From Salinarimonas rosea DSM 21201 (GTDB lineage: Bacteria > Pseudomonadota > Alphaproteobacteria > Rhizobiales > Beijerinckiaceae), in NCBI RefSeq assembly GCF_000429045.1, contig NZ_AUBC01000013.1:115963-179962 (forward strand): 64,000 nt of DNA, given 5' to 3'. A program made the position numbers and the translations under genes. Position 1 is the first letter of the stretch. Every line of letters starts with the position of its first letter. Below the pieces are notes generated by a model. The model was not told where the DNA came from. It ran no database searches and saw nothing but the letters and a program-made list of their open reading frames with translations. Of the stretch, positions 1 through 6,995 are shown in pieces.

Positions 1-1037
1 GCGTCCTCCAGGCACGCGTGCATGGCCGCACCGATCGCGCCCGCCGTGAAGCGGGCGACACTCTCGCGCCCCCGCGCGCGCAGGACCGCGAGCGTCGGCC
101 AGTCGTCGTGGGCACGGCGCAGGGCGGCGGCGAGGGCGCGCGCATCGATCTCGGCCCAGGCCGCCTCCGGCTCGTGCGGCGCGAAGCCGAAGCGCTCGCG
201 GGTGTGCGCGTCCGCGATCGGGACGCACGCGAAGGGCACGGGCAGCGCGCAGCTGTCGTCCATGTAGTCCATGTTGCCGCCGTAGCCGGTGGCGACGACG
301 AGGTTTCCGGCGGCCATCGCGTCGCTCAGGCACAGGCCCCAGCCCTCGGCGCGGTGGGCGCTGACGCAGCAATCGCCGAGCCGGTGCAGCGCCGCGATCT
401 CGGCGTCGCGCGCCGGCCCGTGCCAGGACACCACCCCGCGCACCGCGGCGAGGGCGGGCGGCAGCGGCGTCGGCGTCTTGACGACCAAGGCGGGGTCGCC
501 GTCGGGGAACGCGTCCGCGAACGCGGCGATGGCGGCCTCGACGTTCTTGCGGGGCTCGAGCCGGGCGACGAGGTAGAACACGAAGCGCCCCGGCGCGAGG
601 CCGAGACGCTGCGCCAGCGCCGCCGCGTCCTTCGCGTCGGCCTCCGGCGGCGCGACCACGTGCGGCACGATCCGCACCGGCCGCCCGGCCGGCGCGAGGA
701 TATCGCGGCAGAAGCGCGAGGCCGTCCAGATCTCGTCCACCATCCCGAGCCAGCGCAGCATCTGCGCGGGCACGCGGTCCGGCTCCCAGACTGCGTAGCC
801 GACGACGGGCCGGCCGGCGATGCCGGGCAACGCCCGCAGCCAGGTGGGATAGGACCACGGCTCGTCGTGCAGCACGACGACGTCGGCCTCCTCGGGCTGC
901 GCGACGAGGCGCACACCGGCCGCGGCGAGCGCGGCACGCGCCTCCGCACCGGCGCGGCGATGGCTGCGGTAGCGGCCGACCCGGTAGCAGACCGAGATCG
1001 GTCCCGCGCCAGCCCGCGCCGCGCCCTCTCCGCTCAC
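1..1037 (-). CDS. GT-B glycosyltransferase, family 4-like (3' end cut by window edge)
   Basis: The minus-strand frame is open from a GTG at 1037 to the window edge, about 345 residues, so the C-terminus is missing. It reads as a GT-B glycosyltransferase: a short Rossmann-like N-terminal half, then a nucleotide-sugar domain containing FYLVARLEPRKN (usual start of that domain) and AEGWGLCLSDAMAAG, the acidic donor-binding motif of family 4. No signal peptide or membrane segment is visible, so it is probably cytosolic or membrane-associated. The GTG start overlaps the TGA stop of the upstream glycosyltransferase (GTGA), so the two are translationally coupled; a second GTG one codon earlier is possible. 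Acceptor and sugar donor cannot be told. Family is clear; specificity is unknown. Confidence 0.85.
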   Translation of the reverse strand, partial: MSGEGAARAGAGPISVCYRVGRYRSHRRAGAEARAALAAAGVRLVAQPEEADVVVLHDEPWSYPTWLRALPGIAGRPVVGYAVWEPDRVPAQMLRWLGMVDEIWTASRFCRDILAPAGRPVRIVPHVVAPPEADAKDAAALAQRLGLAPGRFVFYLVARLEPRKNVEAAIAAFADAFPDGDPALVVKTPTPLPPALAAVRGVVSWHGPARDAEIAALHRLGDCCVSAHRAEGWGLCLSDAMAAGNLVVATGYGGNMDYMDDSCALPVPFACVPIADAHTRERFGFAPHEPEAAWAEIDARALAAALRRAHDDWPTLAVLRARGRESVARFTAGAIGAAMHACLED

Positions 1038-2782
1038 CACCCGAGGCCTTGGTCCGGCGACGGCTCGCGCACGGCGACAACGCCGTACTTGGCGAGCCAC
1101 GCCAGGCTGCGCAGCCCCGCCGCGCGGCTCCCCTGCGGCAGTGTCTCGAGCAGCGTGTCGACCGTCGCCGCGCCACTCTCCAGGCGCGCCACGAGGCGGT
1201 CGACCTGGAAGTCGTCGAGCAGGATCGGGCGGGCGAGCACCGCGATCGGCAGGCGGCGCAGCTGGGCGAGGGCGAAGCGCGGGTCGGGATCGGCGAGGCT
1301 CACCCGCGATTCCGGCGTCAGCGCGCGGGTCGGGTGGCCCGCGAACATCGCGAACAGGTCCGGGAAGTCCGGGTGCACCGTGGTGCGCTCGGGCTCGCGC
1401 CCGCCGAGGACGGGCGCCTCGGCGCGCAGCGCGGCGAGCTCGGCCCAGAGCGCCTCGTAGAGCCGCACCACGCGGCGCCAGTCGTAGACGTCCTCGGCCC
1501 GCCGCCGCCCGGCCGCGCCCATCGCGCGACGCAGCTGCGCATCCCCCGCGAGCCGCGCGATCGCATCGGCGGCGGCGTCGACGTCGACGGCGATGCACTG
1601 CGCCGCGAAGGCGATGTGGGCGAAGTGGTCGAAGCTCGCGCGCGCGTGCTCGTCGGCCATGTCGATCCCCGCCCCGGGGGGCGCCATCAGGGTCGGCACG
1701 CGAAAGCCGGTCTCGCCGTCGACGACGGTCTCGCGATAGCCGTTCCAGTCCGCGACGACGCAGGGGAGCCCGGCCGCCATCGCCTCCACGGGCGTGAGGC
1801 CGAACGTCTCCTGGACGTTGTCGGGGAGCGACACGAACAGGTCGGCGGCGGCCCAGCTCGCGTCGGCCCGCGCCGTCTCGCGCCCGTCGAGCCAGTGCAC
1901 GGCAACGGAGGGGCAGAACAGCCGGCTCGCGGAGCGGAAGTTCTCCTCGGCCTCCTGGTCGGCGAACTGCCCGACGAGGACGAGATGCAGCTCGACCTCC
2001 TCGCCGGCCCGGCGCGCCGCGAGTTCGATCGCGCGAAACAGCGGCACGGGGTGCGCCTTCGAGCGGTGGTCGAGCCGCCCGAAGCCGAGCGCGACGACGG
2101 CGTCCTCGGCGATCCCGAGCTCGGCGCGAAGCCCCCGCCCCGCCGCCTCGCGCTCGGCCGTGCGGGCGAAGCGGTCGAGATGCACGCCGAGCGGGATCAC
2201 CGGGAAGCGCACCGGCGTGTCCGGCACGCGAAAGCCGCGGGCGCCGAGGTAGTCGCGCCAGCCGTCGAGGACGTGGCGGATCGCCTGCTGCGCGCAGGCG
2301 GAGGTGCAGATCAGGGCGTCCCAGGGCTGGGTCGGCGCGACGACGAGGTCGCGGATCGAGCGGATCACCCGCTCGGTCGCGACCGAGTGCGTGATCCCGC
2401 ACAGGCTGTAGCGCCGCTCGCCGACGAAGCGGCGCATCCAGGCGCCCTCCGAGATGATCGGCCCCGGCAGGAAGACGCTGCCCGCCGCCTCCAGCGCGGC
2501 GGCGTCGAAGGGCCGGACCCAGCGCACCTGCGCGGCGTCGGCATGACCGGAGACGCGCCGCCGGAAGGCCTCGAACACCTGCGGGTCCTCGGCGAGGCAG
2601 GACAGGTGCGCGGCGCGGCCGTAGCGGGCGAGGGCGTCGAGGAAGCCGGCGCCGGCGGACTGGCGCCCGACGACGTTCGCCTTGTCGCCCTCGTAGGCCT
2701 CCGGCACGTAGAGGATGGCGCAACCGGGCGCGGGATCGCTCCCGACGCCGGAGGCGGGCGGGGCGGGCGAGGCGAGCGCCAC
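1034..2782 (-). CDS. GT4 family glycosyltransferase with C-terminal extension
   Basis: This 582-residue protein has a GT-B fold. Residues 20-200 form the acceptor half. From about 228 (LGFGRLDHRSKAHP) the donor half begins, with the E-x7-E motif at E325 and E333 inside QETFGLTPVEAMAAG, which binds the nucleotide sugar in family GT4. Residues from about 460 onward go beyond a normal GT4 enzyme: a linker, then a roughly 100-residue helical segment with no recognised match. The ATG at 2782 lies 7 bp after the flavoprotein stop, and the 3' end overlaps the next glycosyltransferase, so the three genes look like one operon. The link with an amino-acid-oxidising flavoprotein is unusual. The glycosylated product is unknown. 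Confidence 0.85.
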   Translation of the reverse strand: MALASPAPPASGVGSDPAPGCAILYVPEAYEGDKANVVGRQSAGAGFLDALARYGRAAHLSCLAEDPQVFEAFRRRVSGHADAAQVRWVRPFDAAALEAAGSVFLPGPIISEGAWMRRFVGERRYSLCGITHSVATERVIRSIRDLVVAPTQPWDALICTSACAQQAIRHVLDGWRDYLGARGFRVPDTPVRFPVIPLGVHLDRFARTAEREAAGRGLRAELGIAEDAVVALGFGRLDHRSKAHPVPLFRAIELAARRAGEEVELHLVLVGQFADQEAEENFRSASRLFCPSVAVHWLDGRETARADASWAAADLFVSLPDNVQETFGLTPVEAMAAGLPCVVADWNGYRETVVDGETGFRVPTLMAPPGAGIDMADEHARASFDHFAHIAFAAQCIAVDVDAAADAIARLAGDAQLRRAMGAAGRRRAEDVYDWRRVVRLYEALWAELAALRAEAPVLGGREPERTTVHPDFPDLFAMFAGHPTRALTPESRVSLADPDPRFALAQLRRLPIAVLARPILLDDFQVDRLVARLESGAATVDTLLETLPQGSRAAGLRSLAWLAKYGVVAVREPSPDQGLGW

Positions 2783-2789
2783 GGCCGCC

Positions 2790-4778
2790 TCACTCCGCCG
2801 CGGGCGGCGCGGCGGCGCCGGAGGTCTGCGGATAGGTCTGGCTCGGCTGGAACGTGGTGTCGTAGCCCGGGTAGTCGTTGAAGGTGAAGCCGTTGTTGAA
2901 CACGCCGCCCGAGTTGTTGACGAGGTGGATCACCGCATCGAGCGCCGTGCGCAGCGCCGGCTCCGTCCAGCCGCCCTCGACGCCATAGGATTCGCCGGCG
3001 AAGTACAGGTTGGAGGCGTAGGAGTAGGTCTGGTTGTAGGTCAGGAGATCGTAGCACTGCTCCCAGCCGCGCTGGCGGTAGAGCTTGGCGCAGCCGCGAT
3101 AGGTCGGCTGCAGCAGCCAGTGGATCACCGTCGGCGTCTGCCTCGTGTCGACCCACTTGAGGATGCTCTCGCCCAGCGTCGATTGCGTGATCCGATCGAG
3201 CTCGGCCAGGACCTTCCCACCGAGGATCGTGTCGTTCGTGTCGGCGAGGACCTTGAGCGCGTCGTCCTCCCAGGTGTAGCTCGCGAGAATCGCCGCATCG
3301 TTGTTGTCGGTGCTCCACTGCACCGAGTACGCATCCTGCACGAAGGTGTCGGTGACGATCAGCTGCGGGATCTTCGAGCCCTCGTTCCAGTAGGCCTTGT
3401 AGAGGGGATAGAAGACCTTCGCGCTGGCGATGAGGTGCTGCTGGTGGAGCGCCTCGGGCACCTGCCAGGGCAGCATCGTCGTGGTGTCGAAGCCCTCGAA
3501 GTCGATGGAGAGCTGCGTCGCCCAGATCGGGGAGGTGATCACGACGTAGTCGGCGACGAGCGCGGGCGCCGTGCGCGCGTTGACGTGCACCGAGATCGTC
3601 CCGTCCGTGTTGCGCTTGAGCGCCGACACGGGCGTGTTGACGAAGAACGCCGCCGACGTGTCGTTCCCGTTCCGCGCCGCCGCGTAGAGCGAGCGGCTGG
3701 TGCCCGGTGCCCGCAGGTAGAACAGCATCTCCACGAGCGACTGGATGCCGCGATAGAACGGGGCCTCGAGCGGGGCGCCGTTCGTGTCGAACGGGGTCGC
3801 GTTGTACATCGGCAGGGCGAAGGCGTTGTTCAGCCCGCTCACCGTCTGCAGGTCGGAGCTGTAGCCGAACATCACGCAGCGGATGAACCACATGGCGCTG
3901 ATCGAATAGAACGCGCCCCAGGACCCGTCGCCGGAGCCGATCGTGTAGAACAGGTCCGATTCGTAGGGCGTCATGCCGAAGCCGCCGAACCAGCCGTCGC
4001 CCGCGTATTGCGCGGGCGTGATCGCCTCGGTGAAGACGAGGTCCGAGAAGGACATCTTGTCGTAGTTGTTCGCGATCTGCTGCCAGAGCGTGTCCCACTC
4101 CGGCCCGTCCTGCGCGTAGACCGGCGCGACGATCGCGGTGAACAGGTCGATGAGCGCGTCGACCTTGCGCGCCACCTCCTGCAGGTCGGGGTTCTCCGGC
4201 TGGCCGCCGTCCGGCCAGGGGATCATCGTCGGCTGGTCGTAGACGTCGTTGGGCCCGAGCCCGTTGTTCATGTAGATGCCGGTGCCGCCCTTCGTCTGCC
4301 CCGGGTTGGGGAAGTCCGACAGGTTGGCGAAGGTCGGGTTCGGGTTGCCGGACCAGCGCTGGTCCTGGTTGAGGAAGTAGGCGAGCAGGCAGTTCGTCGA
4401 GTTGCCCGGCGCCTCGCCGCCCTTCACGTCGTTGAAGAACGGCATGCGCATGGCGCCGAGCTCGTAGGCGGTGGTGCCGAAGCTCTTGCGCTCCGTGTAG
4501 AGGCGCCCGCCGAGCCGGCTGGTCGCCTCGAAGATGCGCACCTGGTAGCCCGAGCGCCACAGCTCCCGCGCGACCGTCATGCCGGCGGCGCCGGCGCCGA
4601 CCACCGCCACCGTCTTGGCCGTCGGCGCGCGGCCGATCGGCTGGCCCGTGGCCCACGAGTCGTTGAGCAGCTTGAAGTAGTTGAAGCGCAGGTCCGGCGG
4701 GTTGGGGAAGTCCGGCAGCCAGGGATTGGCGGATACGTTCCGCACGTAGGGGACCGACTTCTCGAAGCCCTGTCGCAT
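2790..4778 (-). CDS. FAD-dependent amine oxidase, L-amino acid oxidase / tryptophan 2-monooxygenase type
   Basis: This 662-residue flavoprotein has the ADP-binding fold GAGAAG at 61-66, E84 for the ribose, and SRLGGR at 88-92, all typical of the monoamine oxidase superfamily. ELGAMRMP at 107-113 matches the E-x-GAMR-x-P motif of tryptophan and phenylalanine 2-monooxygenases and L-amino acid oxidases, where the Arg (R111) grips the substrate carboxylate. The C-terminal FAD motif is GESYGVEGGW at 595-604. These features point to an alpha-amino acid substrate rather than a simple amine. Enzymes of this type give either the 2-oxo acid or, by oxidative decarboxylation, the amide. No signal peptide is seen. 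It heads an operon with two glycosyltransferases and has a GGAAAAT motif upstream. Substrate and oxidase-versus-monooxygenase chemistry are inference. Confidence 0.8.
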   Translation of the reverse strand: MRQGFEKSVPYVRNVSANPWLPDFPNPPDLRFNYFKLLNDSWATGQPIGRAPTAKTVAVVGAGAAGMTVARELWRSGYQVRIFEATSRLGGRLYTERKSFGTTAYELGAMRMPFFNDVKGGEAPGNSTNCLLAYFLNQDQRWSGNPNPTFANLSDFPNPGQTKGGTGIYMNNGLGPNDVYDQPTMIPWPDGGQPENPDLQEVARKVDALIDLFTAIVAPVYAQDGPEWDTLWQQIANNYDKMSFSDLVFTEAITPAQYAGDGWFGGFGMTPYESDLFYTIGSGDGSWGAFYSISAMWFIRCVMFGYSSDLQTVSGLNNAFALPMYNATPFDTNGAPLEAPFYRGIQSLVEMLFYLRAPGTSRSLYAAARNGNDTSAAFFVNTPVSALKRNTDGTISVHVNARTAPALVADYVVITSPIWATQLSIDFEGFDTTTMLPWQVPEALHQQHLIASAKVFYPLYKAYWNEGSKIPQLIVTDTFVQDAYSVQWSTDNNDAAILASYTWEDDALKVLADTNDTILGGKVLAELDRITQSTLGESILKWVDTRQTPTVIHWLLQPTYRGCAKLYRQRGWEQCYDLLTYNQTYSYASNLYFAGESYGVEGGWTEPALRTALDAVIHLVNNSGGVFNNGFTFNDYPGYDTTFQPSQTYPQTSGAAAPPAAE

Positions 4779-4832
4779 GGCGAAGCCTCCTCGTTCACGC
4801 CGCGCGCCCGGCCCCTCGCCGGGTCGATTTGC

Positions 4833-4848
4833 TTGATTTGGAAAATAA
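4833..4848. promoter_or_regulatory. Putative operator, TTGATTTGGAAAATAA
   Basis: An AT-rich island in very GC-rich DNA, 55 bp upstream of the flavoprotein start. It shares TTGAnnnGGAAAATnA with three other sites near the MarR gene (5540, 6879 and 6899). It is probably the binding site of a shared regulator, with the nearby MarR protein the first candidate. The motif comparison is direct; the regulator assignment is inference. Confidence 0.45.
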
Positions 4849-5018
4849 ACGCGAGAACGGCCGAGCTGTCAAACGGAGAGTTGCGTTTCGTCCGGATTGT
4901 GAGCGCGATTTTTCGCGCGAGGGTCGTTACCCGCGCGTCGTCACGCGCGGCGGCGGGGCCGGCGCGCGGGGTCGATGCGGGGAGACGCAGGGAGAACCGG
5001 CGCGATCGGCCGCAGCCG

Positions 5019-5462
5019 TCACGGCTCCTGGAGGACCCGCGGGCCTTCGGCGAGGTCTTCCAGCAGCGCCTTGAGCGCGGCGGTCTTGGAGCCGCCGAAC
5101 AGGCGCTCGACGTGCCGGTCGTGCTCGGCGACGAGCCGGCGCAGCCGCGCCTGCATCGCCGCGCCACGCGCGGTGGCGTGGAGCAGCACCCGGCGCTGGT
5201 CCTGCGGATCGGCGACGCGATGGACGAGACCGCTCGCCACCATGCGATCCGCGAGCTTGGTCAGCGCGGGGTGGTTCATCAGAACCTCCTCGGCGAGCTC
5301 GCCCATGGCGCGGCCCTGCCGGTCCGCCAGAACCTCGAGCACGCGCCACTGCTCGACGCTCGCGCCTTCCTTCTGCAGGCGCGCCTCGAGGTCCGCGTGC
5401 AGCTGCCGGTGCGCACGCGCCAGGTGGTAGCTCAGGTGGCTGCGGATCGAGGTGCTGCTCAA
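5019..5462 (-). CDS. MarR family transcriptional regulator
   Basis: The 147-residue protein has the MarR layout. An N-terminal dimerisation helix (about 5-30) is followed by a winged helix at about 35-105, with GELAEEVLMNHPALTKLADRM as recognition region and DPQDQRRVLLHATARG as wing. A C-terminal dimer helix ends the protein. Such proteins usually repress divergent or adjacent catabolic genes and release DNA on binding a phenolic or acidic ligand. It lies between the minus-strand flavoprotein operon and the plus-strand amide operon and is divergent from the AmiC-like gene. A near-palindrome with ATTTT and AAAAT arms is 78 bp upstream of its start. Control of both flanking operons is inferred from position and shared motifs. 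Confidence 0.9.
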   Translation of the reverse strand: MSSTSIRSHLSYHLARAHRQLHADLEARLQKEGASVEQWRVLEVLADRQGRAMGELAEEVLMNHPALTKLADRMVASGLVHRVADPQDQRRVLLHATARGAAMQARLRRLVAEHDRHVERLFGGSKTAALKALLEDLAEGPRVLQEP

Positions 5463-5539
5463 CGGGACGCGTCTCTTCGGTGGCGTGCGGCCGCGCGCGG
5501 GCGGCCAATCGCGATTTGATTCCGCGCTCGTCTTATTCT

Positions 5540-5555
5540 ATTTTACGCGGAAAAT
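5540..5555. promoter_or_regulatory. Near-palindromic operator between marR and the amide sensor gene
   Basis: ATTTTACGCGGAAAAT is an inverted repeat with ATTTT and AAAAT arms around a CGCG core. It lies in the 122-bp divergent region between the MarR gene (start 5462) and the AmiC-like gene (start 5585). Its right half, GGAAAAT, recurs at 4833, 6879 and 6899. A full palindrome next to marR fits an autoregulatory MarR dimer site; no binding evidence is available. Confidence 0.5.
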
Positions 5556-5584
5556 GAAGTGCCCATCGCGATGGGGGGGGCGGC

Positions 5585-6703
5585 TTGCGGCCAGGCATCC
5601 TTCTGAGGGGCTCGCGTTCGCACGGGCTCGCCCGACCGACGATCGACCACGAGGCGCTCCGCCTCGGCGGGGAGCGGACCTGTCGCGTCGCCGTCCTCGT
5701 GCCGATGAACGGCTCCGCCGGCATCTGGGGACCCTCCTGCATCTCCTGCACGCAGCTCGCGGCCGCCGAGATCAACCGGCGCGGCGGCATCCGCGGCCTG
5801 CCGGTCGAGACGATCTTCCTCGATTCCGACGTCGCCGCCGCGGACGCGCTCGAGGCAGAGCTCGACGAGCTGATCGGCGCCGATGCGATCGCGGGCATCG
5901 TCGGCATGAGCGTCAGCTCGGTGCGCCGGCGCCTCAACGGCCTCGTGGCCGGGCGCGTGCCGCACGTCTACACCCCGCTTTTCGAGGGCAGCGAGCGCAC
6001 GCCGAACGTCTTCACGATCGGCGAGACGCCGCGCGACCAGCTCGTCCCCGCGATCCGCCACCTGACGGAGCGGCTGCGCGTGCGCCGCTGGGCGCTCGTG
6101 GGCAACGACTACGTCTGGCCCCGCGCCTCGAACGCGCTCGCCAAGCGCTGCATCGCCCAGGCCGGCGGCACCGTGACGTTCGAGGGCTACGTGCCCTTCG
6201 GGCTGGAGGAGCCCGGCTGGCTCGTGGAGCGGATCGTCGCGACGAAGCCCGACATCGTGCTCATGTCCCTCGTCGGCCAGGATTCGGTCGAGTTCAACCG
6301 CGCCTTCGGCGCCTGGGACCTGCACCGACGCATCTTCCGCTTCTCCACCGCGATCGAGGAGAACGTGCTCATGGCGACGGGGGCCGAGCACACCGAGCGC
6401 CTCTTCGTCTCCGCCGCCTACTTCGCCGGGCTCGAGACCGAGCGCAACCAGTCCTTCCGCGAGCGCTACCACTCGCTCCACCACGACGTCGCCCCGGCGC
6501 TGAACTCGCTCGGCCAGTCGATGTACGAAGGCCTGAGCTTCTTCGCCGCGCTCGCGAACATGCGCCATCGCGGCCCGCGCACCCCGGTGCGCTACGAGAG
6601 CGCCCGAGGCGGCGTGTTCCACTCCAACGAGCGCAAGGAAAACCCCACCTACCTCGCCCGGGCGGACGGCCTGCGCTTCGCGGTCGTCGCCCGCCTCGCG
6701 TGA
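5585..6703 (+). CDS. AmiC-like periplasmic-binding-fold amide sensor (cytosolic)
   Basis: A 372-residue type I periplasmic-binding-protein fold related to AmiC and to the Liv/Urt amide- and urea-binding proteins. CRVAVLVPMNG starts the first lobe, and VGNDYVW is the hinge-region motif also found in the amiC product at 16958 (VGSNYVW). There is no signal peptide, so it probably acts in the cytosol as a sensor rather than as a transporter subunit. The start is uncertain: the TTG at 5585 follows a run of G at 5573-5580, and no in-frame ATG precedes conserved sequence. Unlike the classical amiC, no amiR ANTAR partner follows; the nearest regulator is the divergent MarR gene. It may modulate that protein, or act on something elsewhere. 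Confidence 0.7.
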   Translation: MRPGILLRGSRSHGLARPTIDHEALRLGGERTCRVAVLVPMNGSAGIWGPSCISCTQLAAAEINRRGGIRGLPVETIFLDSDVAAADALEAELDELIGADAIAGIVGMSVSSVRRRLNGLVAGRVPHVYTPLFEGSERTPNVFTIGETPRDQLVPAIRHLTERLRVRRWALVGNDYVWPRASNALAKRCIAQAGGTVTFEGYVPFGLEEPGWLVERIVATKPDIVLMSLVGQDSVEFNRAFGAWDLHRRIFRFSTAIEENVLMATGAEHTERLFVSAAYFAGLETERNQSFRERYHSLHHDVAPALNSLGQSMYEGLSFFAALANMRHRGPRTPVRYESARGGVFHSNERKENPTYLARADGLRFAVVARLA

Positions 6704-6878
6704 ACGTCGCTCCTCCCCCGTCGGGGGAGTGGATCGGCGCCGAATGCGACGAGACGGAGGGGGCGCCGCAGGCGCTTCGCCGACAGCCGAAATCCCACGC
6801 ATCGAGTGGCGGGCCCCCGCCCCTGGCTCGCTCCGCTCGCCGTTCCCGCCCCGAGGGGGGCGGATCGTGCGCCGATTA

Positions 6879-6914
6879 TTGAAATGGAAAATTATTGCTT
6901 GAAACGGAAAATAG
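6879..6914. promoter_or_regulatory. Two tandem operator-like motifs 20 bp apart
   Basis: TTGAAATGGAAAATTA (6879-6894) and TTGAAACGGAAAATAG (6899-6914) are near-identical direct repeats offset by exactly 20 bp. They lie 80-115 bp upstream of the flotillin start, in the 292-bp gap after the AmiC-like gene. An offset of two helical turns places them on the same DNA face, as expected for cooperative regulator binding at the promoter of the flotillin-transporter-amidase operon. The repeat is seen directly; the function is inferred. Confidence 0.5.
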
Positions 6915-6995
6915 CCTGGGCTACGGATTCGGGACGCTTTCCGCCTGGGAGGGACCCGTTCGACACGGGCCGTCCCGAACGTCCGGGAGATCCGC

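Noticed and set aside
18..1460. A 480-residue plus-strand open frame over the two glycosyltransferase genes
   Set aside because: Its translation is Arg/Ala/Gly-rich with no motif, while the minus-strand frame encodes a clear GT-B enzyme; it is an effect of high GC content.
2365..4656. A 763-residue minus-strand frame over the flavoprotein
   Set aside because: Out of frame with the GAGAAG and GAMR motifs, low-complexity, and overlaps two well-supported genes.
4902..4918. GCGCG-ATTTTT-CGCGC hairpin between the flavoprotein and MarR genes
   Set aside because: The stem is short and has no T tract after it; the position upstream of one gene and downstream of the other leaves its role unclear.
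2715..5519. A 934-residue plus-strand frame
   Set aside because: No family features and opposite to the flavoprotein and MarR genes.
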